DNA from: Candidatus Aenigmatarchaeota archaeon | Lineage (GTDB): Archaea > Aenigmatarchaeota > Aenigmatarchaeia > CG10238-14 | DNA length: 12,952 bases | Assembly: GCA_026397455.1 (NCBI GenBank) | Contig: JAPLUX010000013.1 | Coordinates: forward strand, 1 to 12,952 | Direction of reading: 5' to 3' | In this document: positions 1-7,078 of the stretch, in pieces | How positions within the stretch are numbered: position 1 is the stretch's first letter | Layout of the letters: each line of letters opens with the position of its first letter | Translations under genes and position numbers: made by a program | Notes under the pieces: generated by a model | The model's database searches: none | Told to the model about the DNA's origin: nothing | The model's input: the letters and a program-made list of their open reading frames with translations, nothing else

Positions 1-1391
1 AATTCCGCAATTTCCATGTTTTCTAAATTTTTTATCGCTGTATCTAGCGCAGTTTCAATAGGTTTTCCACTTCTTATTTGATAACCCAGTTGAAACAGAG
101 CCTCACCTAATTCACTTTCTAATCTTTTCACCCTTTCCCTTACATTAATATACCGGTTTATCGAAAGAAGAATCAATATTCCTGTTGAAATACATATAAC
201 GAGCAACAAGGAAACAGAATTTAAGGCAGGACTCATTACATCAACCATCAATACCTTACATTCGTCTTCTGTCAAATGAAACCCGACGGGTTTACATGTA
301 CCATAATCACATTTTTGCCATCCTGAACATTGTGCGAATTGTGTATGAAAAATAAAGAGTGGTATTCCAAATATCACTAAAACAACAATTACGATAGGTA
401 TTAAAATATAATGAATAGGGATACCCCCACCCTTTGTGTAAACTTTAAGCGTTAACAATTTTCCAGTTTCGATCGAAGATGCTGTTACAGGCCTAGACTG
501 TAGTATTGACATTATGGTCCAGAATAACACCCCAGGTATTATTATATCATACAATATTATCAGAAAAGTTACATTCACAATATCTGGCAGAAATATCATG
601 ATGAGTGGGAACATGACTAGTGATATTACAGGCAACATTAAACCTAAAGTGAAGACTAGCATCACTGGCATTTTCAAATTTCTTGCATACCTATTCATTC
701 TTTCATTAGTCCCTGATAGTACAACACTGACAGCCTCGTCAATCGTTTTTTCTCCCATTTCTGGAGGTTGATGAATGCTTGCTATCAAAAGTTTTAGAGC
801 TTCAACAAACTCCTTCCCTTCTTTGTACCACTTGAATGTTATATTATTCAAACCATCTTCTATTGAAAAGATTTGACTCATCTGAAGTTTCCACATCAAC
901 CTCTTCAAATCTTTTCCTATAGGTCCGTTTAGGTTACCTGCTGCTGAGGCAACAGCACTCTCAAGGTTTGGTATTTCACGCAAAGAAATAGCCATGTAAA
1001 GAATACACAAAACCATTTCTGAGGAAGCCTTAGCACGAATCGACATCGCTGTTAAAGTTGGGTTATAATATACCCATGCAGCGAAAAACCCAAGGAGAGC
1101 AAAACCTGCAAAGGCGGTGGAAGGTGAAGTAATATGAAAAAGAGTAAGAAGAACGATTACAGGTGTTAGTATCAAAAATAGAATAATAGTAAAAGAAATA
1201 GGTCCTGATGGTGATATTTTTAAACCAGAAAAATTTATGACTTCCTTCATTTGTTTTTCTTTCGATTCATCAAAATTGATTTTAAGGATACTTTCTGAAA
1301 AATTACATGCTTTTTCATATAATGAAAAATATTCTTCTCTTTTAAAAAATTCTCTGACTTCCCCTGAAACATATGGATCAAGTCCTTTCAT
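1..1391 (-). CDS. TadC/FlaJ-like platform membrane protein, C-terminal end cut by the window
   Basis: I translated this frame by hand from the ATG at 1391 to the window edge: 463 residues with no stop, so the protein continues beyond base 1. A soluble N-terminus (1-65) is followed by two membrane helices (about 66-87 and 91-109), a cytoplasmic T2SSF-type helical domain (about 120-240), a helix pair (241-268, 273-295), another helix (327-348), a loop with four cysteines (355, 361, 366, 378), a helix (392-413), and the start of a second T2SSF domain (from about 425; GYQIRSGKPIETALD is typical). Two such domains are the usual build of archaeal TadC/FlaJ platform proteins, which sit in the membrane and are worked by the cognate ATPase during filament assembly or secretion. 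The start lies two bases after the ATPase stop, so the two are surely co-transcribed. Which filament or substrate it serves cannot be told here. Confidence 0.88.
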   Translation of the reverse strand, partial: MKGLDPYVSGEVREFFKREEYFSLYEKACNFSESILKINFDESKEKQMKEVINFSGLKISPSGPISFTIILFLILTPVIVLLTLFHITSPSTAFAGFALLGFFAAWVYYNPTLTAMSIRAKASSEMVLCILYMAISLREIPNLESAVASAAGNLNGPIGKDLKRLMWKLQMSQIFSIEDGLNNITFKWYKEGKEFVEALKLLIASIHQPPEMGEKTIDEAVSVVLSGTNERMNRYARNLKMPVMLVFTLGLMLPVISLVMFPLIMIFLPDIVNVTFLIILYDIIIPGVLFWTIMSILQSRPVTASSIETGKLLTLKVYTKGGGIPIHYILIPIVIVVLVIFGIPLFIFHTQFAQCSGWQKCDYGTCKPVGFHLTEDECKVLMVDVMSPALNSVSLLLVICISTGILILLSINRYINVRERVKRLESELGEALFQLGYQIRSGKPIETALDTAIKNLENMEIAE

Positions 1392-1393
1392 TT

Positions 1394-3376
1394 TTACCCA
1401 CTTTTCAATTGTTTCTTAAACCATTCATCCCATCTGTTGAATATCTCTTTTGAATCCAAAACACCAACATCTTTTTTAACATTATCGCAAAACACGTGGA
1501 ACATTTCATTACTTGCTGAGACCCATTCAGCTTCCAATATCTCTTTATTCCCAAGCTTATTCGCATAATCAATCATCGCTTGCTTCACTCTTCCTCTCAA
1601 CTCGATGTTACTCCAGACAGCATCCCAGTTGCCATGCCATTCTTTCACTCTTTTTGCTATCTCGTTGACGATGAAAGATTCCCCGTTTATTAACGTTTCA
1701 GTTGGTTTCAACATATCCTCTTTTGCGTTGTATTCCATCAAGTTGACAAAACCATTTTCTTCCATCGGGTCACCCTGCCAATGTTTTCTGATTTCAGTCA
1801 CTTCTAAAACTCTTCTGAACGTATGCAAACCATCAGCAGTCCTCATTCTCCCACAAATGACGATAATATCAGTTGCTTTGAAACTTGTTGGTGGAACCCC
1901 TAAGTCATTGACAACACGATCAAAGACACCGTATGCGGACCCACCGTGTATAGTCCCAGCTACCACATTACTCAGAGCACCGATCCTCATCGCTTCATAG
2001 AGCGACTTGGCTTCTGTCGATCTCACTTCACCTACTATCAAACAAGAATCCCCCAAACGTAATGCAGTTCTCAACGCTTCATCTGCTGGCAATTCAGCCT
2101 CAATTCTAGTAATGACTGAACGTGACTTCAACCTCTCGATATTGTAGCCCATGTTCCTCAGTTGAACTAACGGAAGTTCGAGTGTGTCTTCAACAGAAAT
2201 AATCCTAAACCTTTTCATTATCTCCAATAATGTGGCAGAGAGTAAAGAGGTTTTTCCGCTACTCCTTCCACCGCTGAATAATAACGACCTAGAACCATCA
2301 ACAAAAAATCCCATCAAACCAGCAAATAACGGATCAAAAAATCTCACATCGATGAACAGAGGATAAGTCCATGGTCTCTCTCTATGTCTTCTCAACGCAT
2401 AACCGATACCTTCTGGTGACAGAGTTCTTGTTATAGCACAGACCCTTGCCCTTCCTCCAGGTGAGAATAATTCTGTATCCAAGACGGGATTAGCTTCGTC
2501 TAAAGGCCTACCAGACATAAGTCTAAACCTAGTGGCCCAACCTTCAGCATCTTCTCTTGTTGGGATGAGATTGGTTTCACATTCTTCAAAATCATCGTGT
2601 GAAACATAAATCGGCATCGTTCCTATAGGAGAATTTATGTATATATCTTGAATTTTATCATCAGCTAGCAAAATCTCCAACACACCAAAACCAGCTGTAT
2701 ACCTAACGAGAATATCAACCATTTCAGTAAACTCATTATCAGTTAATCGTAATCCCATATCCATAGAAATTCTTCTTATCAGTTCTTTACCCATGTTCGT
2801 CAGCATTTCTCTCGCTCTCTCTGGTTGAGTTGTTTCAGCTTCTGTTGGCCTGTGTTCAGCTAAGTATCTACGCGCTGTATCTATGATAGAATACTTTTCA
2901 TCTGATAACCTGAATTCAGGCGGTGATATATGATAGAATCTTCTAACTTTCTCAGGTACGTCGAATATTTCAACGATTATGTTACCACCAATTTTATACC
3001 TCTTTAATGGTATACCTTTCTTTGGAGGCATTGGTGCGAATCTTGTTAACATGAAAACAGGTCTTATCAATGGACTGAATATTTCTCTATAGATTGACCT
3101 GTCACCCAACTTATAACCGTATATTTTGTTCTTAACCAATTTTATTAGAGAAGTTTTTTCCAATTCCTCTTTGATCGGTATCAATGCATTTTTTATGTAG
3201 AAATCGTAACATTTTTTACACACTGGTTTTTGTCCTTCTGCCTTTTCTGTGTTTGCCCTTATCATCCTGCTTACTTTTATGTATGCCCCTATCGGGTCTT
3301 TTCTAAGCATCTCTGTCAAAAGAAATTGCAGTTCAGCTAAACGTTTTGGAAAACATCTTTCACATTTTTCACTCAA
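1394..3376 (-). CDS. Type II/IV secretion (TadA/FlaI/VirB11-like) ATPase
   Basis: Hexameric cytoplasmic motor ATPase of the type IV filament/type II secretion superfamily; it would power the TadC-like partner encoded next. Visible in the 660-residue frame: an N-terminal stretch with CERC (5-8) and CKKC (53-56), an N2-type domain (about 190-330, with GVLEILLADDKIQDIYI), Walker A at 369-376 (G-x4-GKT, here GGRSSGKT), an Asp box with E396-D397 (ISVEDTLELP), an atypical Walker B around LIVGEVR with E450, and a His box with H477 (GTIHGGSAYG). About 140 further residues follow the core. The core is complete and should be active. The start is odd: the only in-frame start is TTG at 3376, because TGA lies two codons upstream. 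The missing part of the N-terminal cysteine domain appears to be encoded in another frame just upstream (3373-3465). Distinguishing TadA-like from FlaI-like is less certain than the superfamily. Confidence 0.93.
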   Translation of the reverse strand: MSEKCERCFPKRLAELQFLLTEMLRKDPIGAYIKVSRMIRANTEKAEGQKPVCKKCYDFYIKNALIPIKEELEKTSLIKLVKNKIYGYKLGDRSIYREIFSPLIRPVFMLTRFAPMPPKKGIPLKRYKIGGNIIVEIFDVPEKVRRFYHISPPEFRLSDEKYSIIDTARRYLAEHRPTEAETTQPERAREMLTNMGKELIRRISMDMGLRLTDNEFTEMVDILVRYTAGFGVLEILLADDKIQDIYINSPIGTMPIYVSHDDFEECETNLIPTREDAEGWATRFRLMSGRPLDEANPVLDTELFSPGGRARVCAITRTLSPEGIGYALRRHRERPWTYPLFIDVRFFDPLFAGLMGFFVDGSRSLLFSGGRSSGKTSLLSATLLEIMKRFRIISVEDTLELPLVQLRNMGYNIERLKSRSVITRIEAELPADEALRTALRLGDSCLIVGEVRSTEAKSLYEAMRIGALSNVVAGTIHGGSAYGVFDRVVNDLGVPPTSFKATDIIVICGRMRTADGLHTFRRVLEVTEIRKHWQGDPMEENGFVNLMEYNAKEDMLKPTETLINGESFIVNEIAKRVKEWHGNWDAVWSNIELRGRVKQAMIDYANKLGNKEILEAEWVSASNEMFHVFCDNVKKDVGVLDSKEIFNRWDEWFKKQLKSG

Positions 3377-3465
3377 ACATCAAAATCTTCTACACTTGAA
3401 CCAAAGACACAATTTGCGCAATTTACTCTTATTATATTGTCTCTAGTTTCAAATTCACATACCAA
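3373..3465 (-). CDS. Short ORF encoding the missing N-terminal cysteine segment of the ATPase (frame break or coupled mini-gene)
   Basis: Thirty codons from TTG at 3465 to TGA at 3373-3375. The product contains C3, then VNCANCVFGSSVEDFDV, ending right where the ATPase ORF begins in the -1 frame. A 'C-x2-C...G-S-x-E-D' segment is, from memory, how archaeal TadA-type ATPases begin, before further cysteines such as CERC here. An SD-like AGGTG lies eight bases before the TTG and a TATA-like box lies further up, so translation most likely begins here rather than at 3376. Adding one T in the GTTTG at 3374-3378 would join both into one protein of about 691 residues. As written, stop and start overlap as TTGA, a pattern also used for coupled reinitiation. 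So it is a sequence error, a recent frameshift, recoding, or a genuinely split protein; I cannot decide. Confidence 0.6.
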   Translation of the reverse strand: MVCEFETRDNIIRVNCANCVFGSSVEDFDV

Positions 3466-3473
3466 AAACTATA

Positions 3474-3478
3474 CACCT
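3474..3478 (-). promoter_or_regulatory. Shine-Dalgarno AGGTG for the upstream TTG start
   Basis: On the minus strand AGGTG stands eight bases before the TTG at 3465. Most first genes in this window have no SD, so its presence here supports translation starting at 3465 and not only at 3376. Confidence 0.55.
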
Positions 3479-3496
3479 AAGAGATATTTTCCTCTT

Positions 3497-3510
3497 CCTA
3501 CTTAAAATTG
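3497..3510 (-). promoter_or_regulatory. TATA-like box for the ATPase/platform operon
   Basis: The minus strand reads CAATTTTAAGTAGG, with a TTTTAAGTA core centred about 39 bases before the TTG at 3465. That would place transcription initiation just before the AGGTG motif and leave a short leader. This is inferred from spacing and composition only. Confidence 0.4.
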
Positions 3511-3521
3511 ATTTCTAGTTA

Positions 3522-3531
3522 AGCTTTATTA
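3522..3531 (+). promoter_or_regulatory. TATA-like box for the coiled-coil gene at 3561
   Basis: AGCTTTATTA is centred about 34 bases before the ATG at 3561, the spacing seen at other plus-strand genes here (4013, 4718). The match is weak. The region 3466-3560 holds back-to-back promoters for the two arms of the locus. Confidence 0.35.
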
Positions 3532-3560
3532 CAAATCAAAACAAAATTACTATTGGTATC

Positions 3561-3974
3561 ATGGTCTTCGAAAAAAATGTTTCTAATGATATGCAAACTT
3601 TAGGCACTGAGATGGCTAGCAGGATTAATACAGACACGAGAAGAATAAGGGCAATTGAACAAAGACTTGGCGGTATTGAATTAAGAATAGGTGCGTTGGA
3701 AGAAAAAATCATAGATGAAATCGATCACTTGAGAAAAAGTTTTGAACAGATTTCTGTTGATATAAAAGCCGTCACTGATAACTTATCCGAAATTCGTTCT
3801 GAGATTTTAAAGATAAACAAGAACCTTGACAAGACAGCAAAAAAAGCTGAAGTGAAAGAACTAGAGACTCTTCTAGACATATACAACCCTATAAAATCTA
3901 GGTTCACTACAAAAGATGAAGTGGCGAGAATAATCGAAGACAGACTCGCTGAAAAGCGACAAACAACAACGTGA
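3561..3974 (+). CDS. Coiled-coil protein, possibly FlaC/D-like accessory factor
   Basis: A soluble 137-residue protein without a signal peptide or membrane helix. Residues about 20-100 are a long heptad-rich coiled coil (for example RIGALEEKIIDEIDHLRK). A conserved-looking tail follows (KKAEVKELETLLDIYNPIKS, then FTTKDEVARIIEDRL). Divergently placed next to the secretion ATPase and followed by a second coiled-coil protein, it recalls the way archaellum operons carry coiled-coil FlaC/D/E proteins beside FlaI and FlaJ. That likeness is contextual; I do not see a diagnostic FlaC/D domain. A role as a cytoplasmic adaptor or ring component of the machine is an inference. The ATG is the first in frame after the TATA-like box, suggesting a short leader. 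Confidence 0.75.
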   Translation: MVFEKNVSNDMQTLGTEMASRINTDTRRIRAIEQRLGGIELRIGALEEKIIDEIDHLRKSFEQISVDIKAVTDNLSEIRSEILKINKNLDKTAKKAEVKELETLLDIYNPIKSRFTTKDEVARIIEDRLAEKRQTTT

Positions 3975-3984
3975 TAAATATAAA
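3973..3984 (+). promoter_or_regulatory. TATA-like box for the gene at 4013
   Basis: GATAAATATAAA begins within the stop codon of the preceding gene (GTGATAA) and lies about 35 bases before the GTG at 4013 (44 before the ATG at 4022). It suggests a separate near-leaderless transcript. Confidence 0.45.
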
Positions 3985-4012
3985 TTGAGGAAAAATAGAA
4001 TTTTTATTACTA

Positions 4013-4675
4013 GTGAAAAAAATGATTAAACTCTTTGCCGGTAATAAAGGAGAAGAGAATATACCGAGAACAGGTAAGGGATTTATTCCTACTGATCGGG
4101 TGAGAGAATTAAGTAGCAAGGGCTTCTCTGAAGTTGAAATGATAGATGTGCTAAGGAAAGAAGGTTTTGGACCAGATGAGATAGACAGGGCTTTAACACA
4201 GGCCTTGAAAATAGGCGTCACTGGTGGACCAGAAGAAACAACTAACTTACCGACACTACAAGAGTTACAACAACCGATGGAGACACAAGAAACGATGATG
4301 CCGCAGATGCCCGAAAAACCACTAGAATATTCACAGGCTTATCCTGAATACGGAACAGAGGAATTGGTTGAATCCATAGTTCACGAAAGAATGGTAGAAG
4401 TGGATGATAAAATAAAAGAATTTAATATAAAACAAACCGAACTAGAAAGAGAGATATCAAACTTACACCATCAACTTTCAGTCGTATCAAAAGGAAGGTC
4501 ACAAGCAGACCAAACAATCATCAGTAAATTGGATTCTTTCAAGGAAACAATGTCTGATATAGATAGTAGAATATCCAGTCTTGACAAAGCATTCAGGGAT
4601 ACATTACCATCTTTGATCGAGAGCGTTCGTTCACTATCTGACTTGGTTCAGAGATTAAAGAGAGAAGCCTCATAA
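4013..4675 (+). CDS. UBA-like helical domain plus coiled-coil protein of DPANN type
   Basis: A soluble 220-residue protein in three parts. Residues about 25-65 form a small three-helix, UBA/CUE-like unit with the pattern PTDRVRELSSKGFSEVEMI...LRKEGFGPDEIDRAL. Then comes a low-complexity linker rich in P, Q, M, E and T (about 72-120), then a coiled coil (about 120-218) dense in E, K, S and L. Proteins with the same 'P..RV..L...G.SE..II..L..EG....EID.AL' start are, from memory, common in DPANN archaea and often lie by type IV filament genes; their role is unknown to me. The UBA-like part may bind a partner such as the ATPase, while the coil oligomerises. The start may be GTG at 4013 or ATG at 4022; no SD distinguishes them. 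Confidence 0.8.
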   Translation: MKKMIKLFAGNKGEENIPRTGKGFIPTDRVRELSSKGFSEVEMIDVLRKEGFGPDEIDRALTQALKIGVTGGPEETTNLPTLQELQQPMETQETMMPQMPEKPLEYSQAYPEYGTEELVESIVHERMVEVDDKIKEFNIKQTELEREISNLHHQLSVVSKGRSQADQTIISKLDSFKETMSDIDSRISSLDKAFRDTLPSLIESVRSLSDLVQRLKREAS

Positions 4676-4676
4676 G

Positions 4677-4689
4677 AAAATATTTATTC
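4677..4689 (+). promoter_or_regulatory. TATA-like box for the triple membrane-protein operon
   Basis: AAAATATTTATTC is centred about 35 bases before the ATG at 4718, directly after the stop of the preceding gene. No SD precedes the ATG, which fits leaderless or near-leaderless expression of the first of the three paralogues. Confidence 0.45.
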
Positions 4690-4717
4690 ACATTTTACGA
4701 ATTATTCTATTGAGTTT

Positions 4718-5254
4718 ATGCTCGATCCATTTCATCTCATCGTAGACAGATTGATTAACCTCGGAGTAATCAGCTTCTTCATCCCTTGGATAATAACCTC
4801 AACCGTATTCTGGGCATTGTTGAACAAATCAAAATTATTCGGATCAGCTTTTGTTAATGCTATACTGTCCATTTCGCTCGCCTTTCTTTTTTGGGGTTAT
4901 CTGGTTTCACCCGTCGCCATTCAGCTCGGTACACACATGTCCATGTTCATCGCGCAAGGGTTTGTCATAATATTCGTTTTTCTTTTTGGTCTGTTAGGAG
5001 CGAGCATGTTCTACCCAAAGTTCGATGAATTCTTGACTGGAGCGTTCAAAAAAAGAACGATGATATGGGTATTTCTTGCTTTGGTTTTTGGAGTCCTATT
5101 CTTCACGAGTGGAATGTATAAAGTATTGATATGGGAATCTCCAGCACCCGGTGTAAGAGGAGATGTAACGATGCTGATAATCATGTTAGTTGCTTTGATC
5201 ATCGGTATGTTGATATTAGTCGCAGCTAAATATGGTTTAGGGGGCGAAAAATAA
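4718..5254 (+). CDS. Five-helix membrane protein, paralogue 1 of 3
   Basis: 178 residues. An amphipathic N-terminus (1-16, ending in LG) precedes five predicted membrane helices at about 17-35, 43-64, 75-98, 113-134 and 149-171. Between helices 1 and 2 lies a LLNKSKLFG turn, and helix 4 ends in TSGMYKVL. The same plan recurs in the next two genes (LLRKSRVFG/LSGLGNVLL and VLTKTKIFG/MSGGFELLG), so all three come from tandem duplication. Family not recognised. Its stop overlaps the next ATG in TAATG, so translation is probably coupled. The neighbourhood of a secretion ATPase and coiled-coil proteins suggests a membrane part of the same machine, but nothing in the sequence proves it. Confidence 0.85.
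   Translation: MLDPFHLIVDRLINLGVISFFIPWIITSTVFWALLNKSKLFGSAFVNAILSISLAFLFWGYLVSPVAIQLGTHMSMFIAQGFVIIFVFLFGLLGASMFYPKFDEFLTGAFKKRTMIWVFLALVFGVLFFTSGMYKVLIWESPAPGVRGDVTMLIIMLVALIIGMLILVAAKYGLGGEK
5240..5244 (+). promoter_or_regulatory. SD-like GGGGG for paralogue 2
   Basis: GGGGG lies nine bases before the ATG at 5254, inside the end of paralogue 1. It supports internal initiation coupled to termination at the TAATG overlap, in contrast to the SD-less first gene of the operon. Confidence 0.5.
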
Positions 5255-5835
5255 TGGCAGACTTATTCACTGCAGTCATTCAAAAATTACAGGATATAGG
5301 TGCTTTCAATTTCCTATTCCCGTACATACTCACGGCTGCAATCTTCTATGGTTTGTTGAGAAAGTCACGGGTTTTTGGACCACCGGATGAAAATGTGGCT
5401 GTAAACGGTATCGTTTCTATAGTAGTTGCACTCATGGTATTGGCCTATCCTATACTATCTGGCGTTCCTATAGGAGGATTATTCTCACCATTCTTTACAC
5501 AAGCTCTAGTCGTCACCCTGGTTTTTATGGTTGCACTCATGATCATGGGGATGTTCCTACCACCAGACCTACCAACGGTACTTGCTAACAACCTTTTAAA
5601 AGGGAATAAGATGGGAGCGATGCTAATCGTAGGTATTTTCTTTGGTTTTCTGATATTGTTCTTGAGTGGTCTTGGTAATGTTTTGTTAGGGCCTAATGTG
5701 ATAGCTACTCTACCGTCCGACACACTTACAGTGGTTGCGATAATATTATTAATCATAGTTCCCATATTATTTATTGTATGGGGCGGTGAAAAAACAGCAA
5801 AAGCACCTGAACCAGCGAAAAAAGAGGAAAAATAA
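5254..5835 (+). CDS. Five-helix membrane protein, paralogue 2 of 3
   Basis: 193 residues with the same layout as its neighbours: amphipathic start, helices at about 20-37, 50-69, 80-102, 119-142 and 157-177, the turn LLRKSRVFG after helix 1, and LSGLGNVLL after helix 4. It differs by a slightly longer loop after helix 1 (PPDEN), a proline-bearing stretch FLPPDLP after helix 3, and a charged cytoplasmic-looking tail (ending KAPEPAKKEEK). Start and stop each overlap a neighbour by one base (TAATG both times), so the three are likely made in fixed proportion and could form a hetero-oligomer. Function unknown. Confidence 0.85.
   Translation: MADLFTAVIQKLQDIGAFNFLFPYILTAAIFYGLLRKSRVFGPPDENVAVNGIVSIVVALMVLAYPILSGVPIGGLFSPFFTQALVVTLVFMVALMIMGMFLPPDLPTVLANNLLKGNKMGAMLIVGIFFGFLILFLSGLGNVLLGPNVIATLPSDTLTVVAIILLIIVPILFIVWGGEKTAKAPEPAKKEEK
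5824..5827 (+). promoter_or_regulatory. SD-like GAGG for paralogue 3
   Basis: GAGG lies seven bases before the ATG at 5835, within the lysine/glutamate tail codons of paralogue 2. It fits coupled initiation at the second TAATG junction. Confidence 0.45.
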
Positions 5836-6389
5836 TGGTACTTTTAGAAGAATTGGTAAAAAAAATAGCTGAATTCGGTATTTTTACGTATTATCTACCG
5901 TTTCTAATAGTTTTTGTGATTGTTTATGCAGTTTTGACTAAGACAAAGATATTCGGGGAACAGAAGAGAATATCTGGTTTAATCGCTTTGATTGCTGCTC
6001 TGTATGTAATGACTATGGGTAAGACATTAGGATTATTCTTGGCATCCTTCTTTGCTGGTGGAGTTACCATAATGGTATTCTTCTTGATGTTCTTGATGAT
6101 TGTAGGACTCATAGTCGGCGAAAAGGCTTGGCGATCTTTTGAAACACAAAAACCACTTACTGGTATTTTTCTAGTAGGTATAGTCATAGCTGCATTTCTG
6201 TTCTACATGTCTGGTGGGTTTGAGTTACTGGGTATTAATTTTCCTAAAGTGTCAGGTAGCTTACCTTCTGGGATAGACCAGAACACGTTGATAATAATAG
6301 GAGTGTTGGTGATCACTGGTCTGTTGATATGGTGGATGATTGGCGGAAAGGATGATATGAAAGGATTCGAAATAATGCCTAAATTCTAA
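5835..6389 (+). CDS. Five-helix membrane protein, paralogue 3 of 3
   Basis: 184 residues: amphipathic start (LLEELVKKIAEFG), helices at about 18-35, 47-63, 68-94, 108-127 and 150-170, the turn VLTKTKIFG, and MSGGFELLG after helix 4. It ends in a short polar tail after the GGK that also follows the last helix in paralogue 2. It is the last gene of the operon, and the next gene points towards it. The retained spacing of the K(S/T)K-FG and SG motifs across all three copies implies a shared fold; the different tails suggest different contacts. No known family was recognised. Confidence 0.85.
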   Translation: MVLLEELVKKIAEFGIFTYYLPFLIVFVIVYAVLTKTKIFGEQKRISGLIALIAALYVMTMGKTLGLFLASFFAGGVTIMVFFLMFLMIVGLIVGEKAWRSFETQKPLTGIFLVGIVIAAFLFYMSGGFELLGINFPKVSGSLPSGIDQNTLIIIGVLVITGLLIWWMIGGKDDMKGFEIMPKF

Positions 6390-6449
6390 AAAAAATTGAA
6401 AATAAAAAATAACTTGCTAAGTAAATTCTGCGTTTGTTAGTCAATTGAA

Positions 6450-6956
6450 TTAAATGTCGAACAAAGATCCTTCTTGATTTGTTACAGCTTTAAGACCACT
6501 TTCTGCTTCAACATTACCCTCTTTTTCACTTTTTACTGCTTGCATTTTTCTGTAAGGTCCAAGGTCTGCATCCCATTGATACATCTCTACCAATTCTTTT
6601 TTAATTTCTTTATATTTTGCTTGAACTATACCTGTAAATTTATCTTTTGCCGTATTAATTATGTTGTCTACCTCTGGCCATACTTTCTGTGGATAGATTT
6701 CCAAAACCTTTTTTATTGCCTCTTTAGCTGTTCTTAATCTTTCTTCTATTACTCTTAGTTCCTGAATATCTCTTACCTTCATTGCTTTTCCAGAACGTGG
6801 GTCTTTCTCTGATCCAACCATTTGTGAGTAGATCATGTCTACTGCTGCAGATGCTTCATTAGCCGCTGACATATAATCAGCATGTGCATAAGCTGGTGTA
6901 CCTAAATAAGGCTTATTTGCACTTAACAATGGAATTGCATTTGATCGTTCAGCCAT
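6450..6956 (-). CDS. Unrecognised soluble helical protein
   Basis: 168 residues without a signal or membrane helix. The N-terminus contains a small-residue segment (YLGTPAYAHADYMSAANEAS). The middle (about 65-125) is helical and charged with several tryptophan/tyrosine positions (YPQKVWPEVDNII, MYQWDADLGPY), and the tail is acidic and polar. It is preceded by one of the clearest TATA-like boxes in the window, suggesting strong expression. It stands tail-to-tail with the membrane-paralogue operon (60 bases between). I do not recognise a family and offer no function. Confidence 0.8.
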   Translation of the reverse strand: MAERSNAIPLLSANKPYLGTPAYAHADYMSAANEASAAVDMIYSQMVGSEKDPRSGKAMKVRDIQELRVIEERLRTAKEAIKKVLEIYPQKVWPEVDNIINTAKDKFTGIVQAKYKEIKKELVEMYQWDADLGPYRKMQAVKSEKEGNVEAESGLKAVTNQEGSLFDI

Positions 6957-6984
6957 TTTATCACTTACAAGTAATGGTACATAC

Positions 6985-7001
6985 CATATATTTAAATATT
7001 T
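6985..7001 (-). promoter_or_regulatory. Strong TATA-like box for the 168-residue protein
   Basis: On the minus strand the A/T block AAATATTTAAATATATG is centred about 37 bases before the ATG at 6956. Its TTTAAATATA core is close to the archaeal TATA consensus. No SD is seen before the ATG. Confidence 0.6.
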
Positions 7002-7050
7002 CTATTCTTTAGTAGTAACATTTTTTCTATCTGATAGCAATAAAAAACAA

Positions 7051-7058
7051 CTTTATTT
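7051..7058 (+). promoter_or_regulatory. TATA-like box for the gene at 7079
   Basis: CTTTATTT is centred 24 bases before the ATG at 7079, the spacing expected for a leaderless transcript. The match to consensus is modest. Confidence 0.4.
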
Positions 7059-7078
7059 CAGCCAACTATACTTATATC

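Noticed and set aside
1605..2000. A 131-residue plus-strand open frame opposite the ATPase
   Set aside because: It is antisense to the conserved ATPase core, including Walker B and the His box, and has no motif or promoter of its own.
6390..6449. A stem-loop terminator between the converging genes at 6389 and 6450
   Set aside because: There is only A/T-rich sequence with no convincing stem; archaeal termination on T-runs is possible, but no site stands out.
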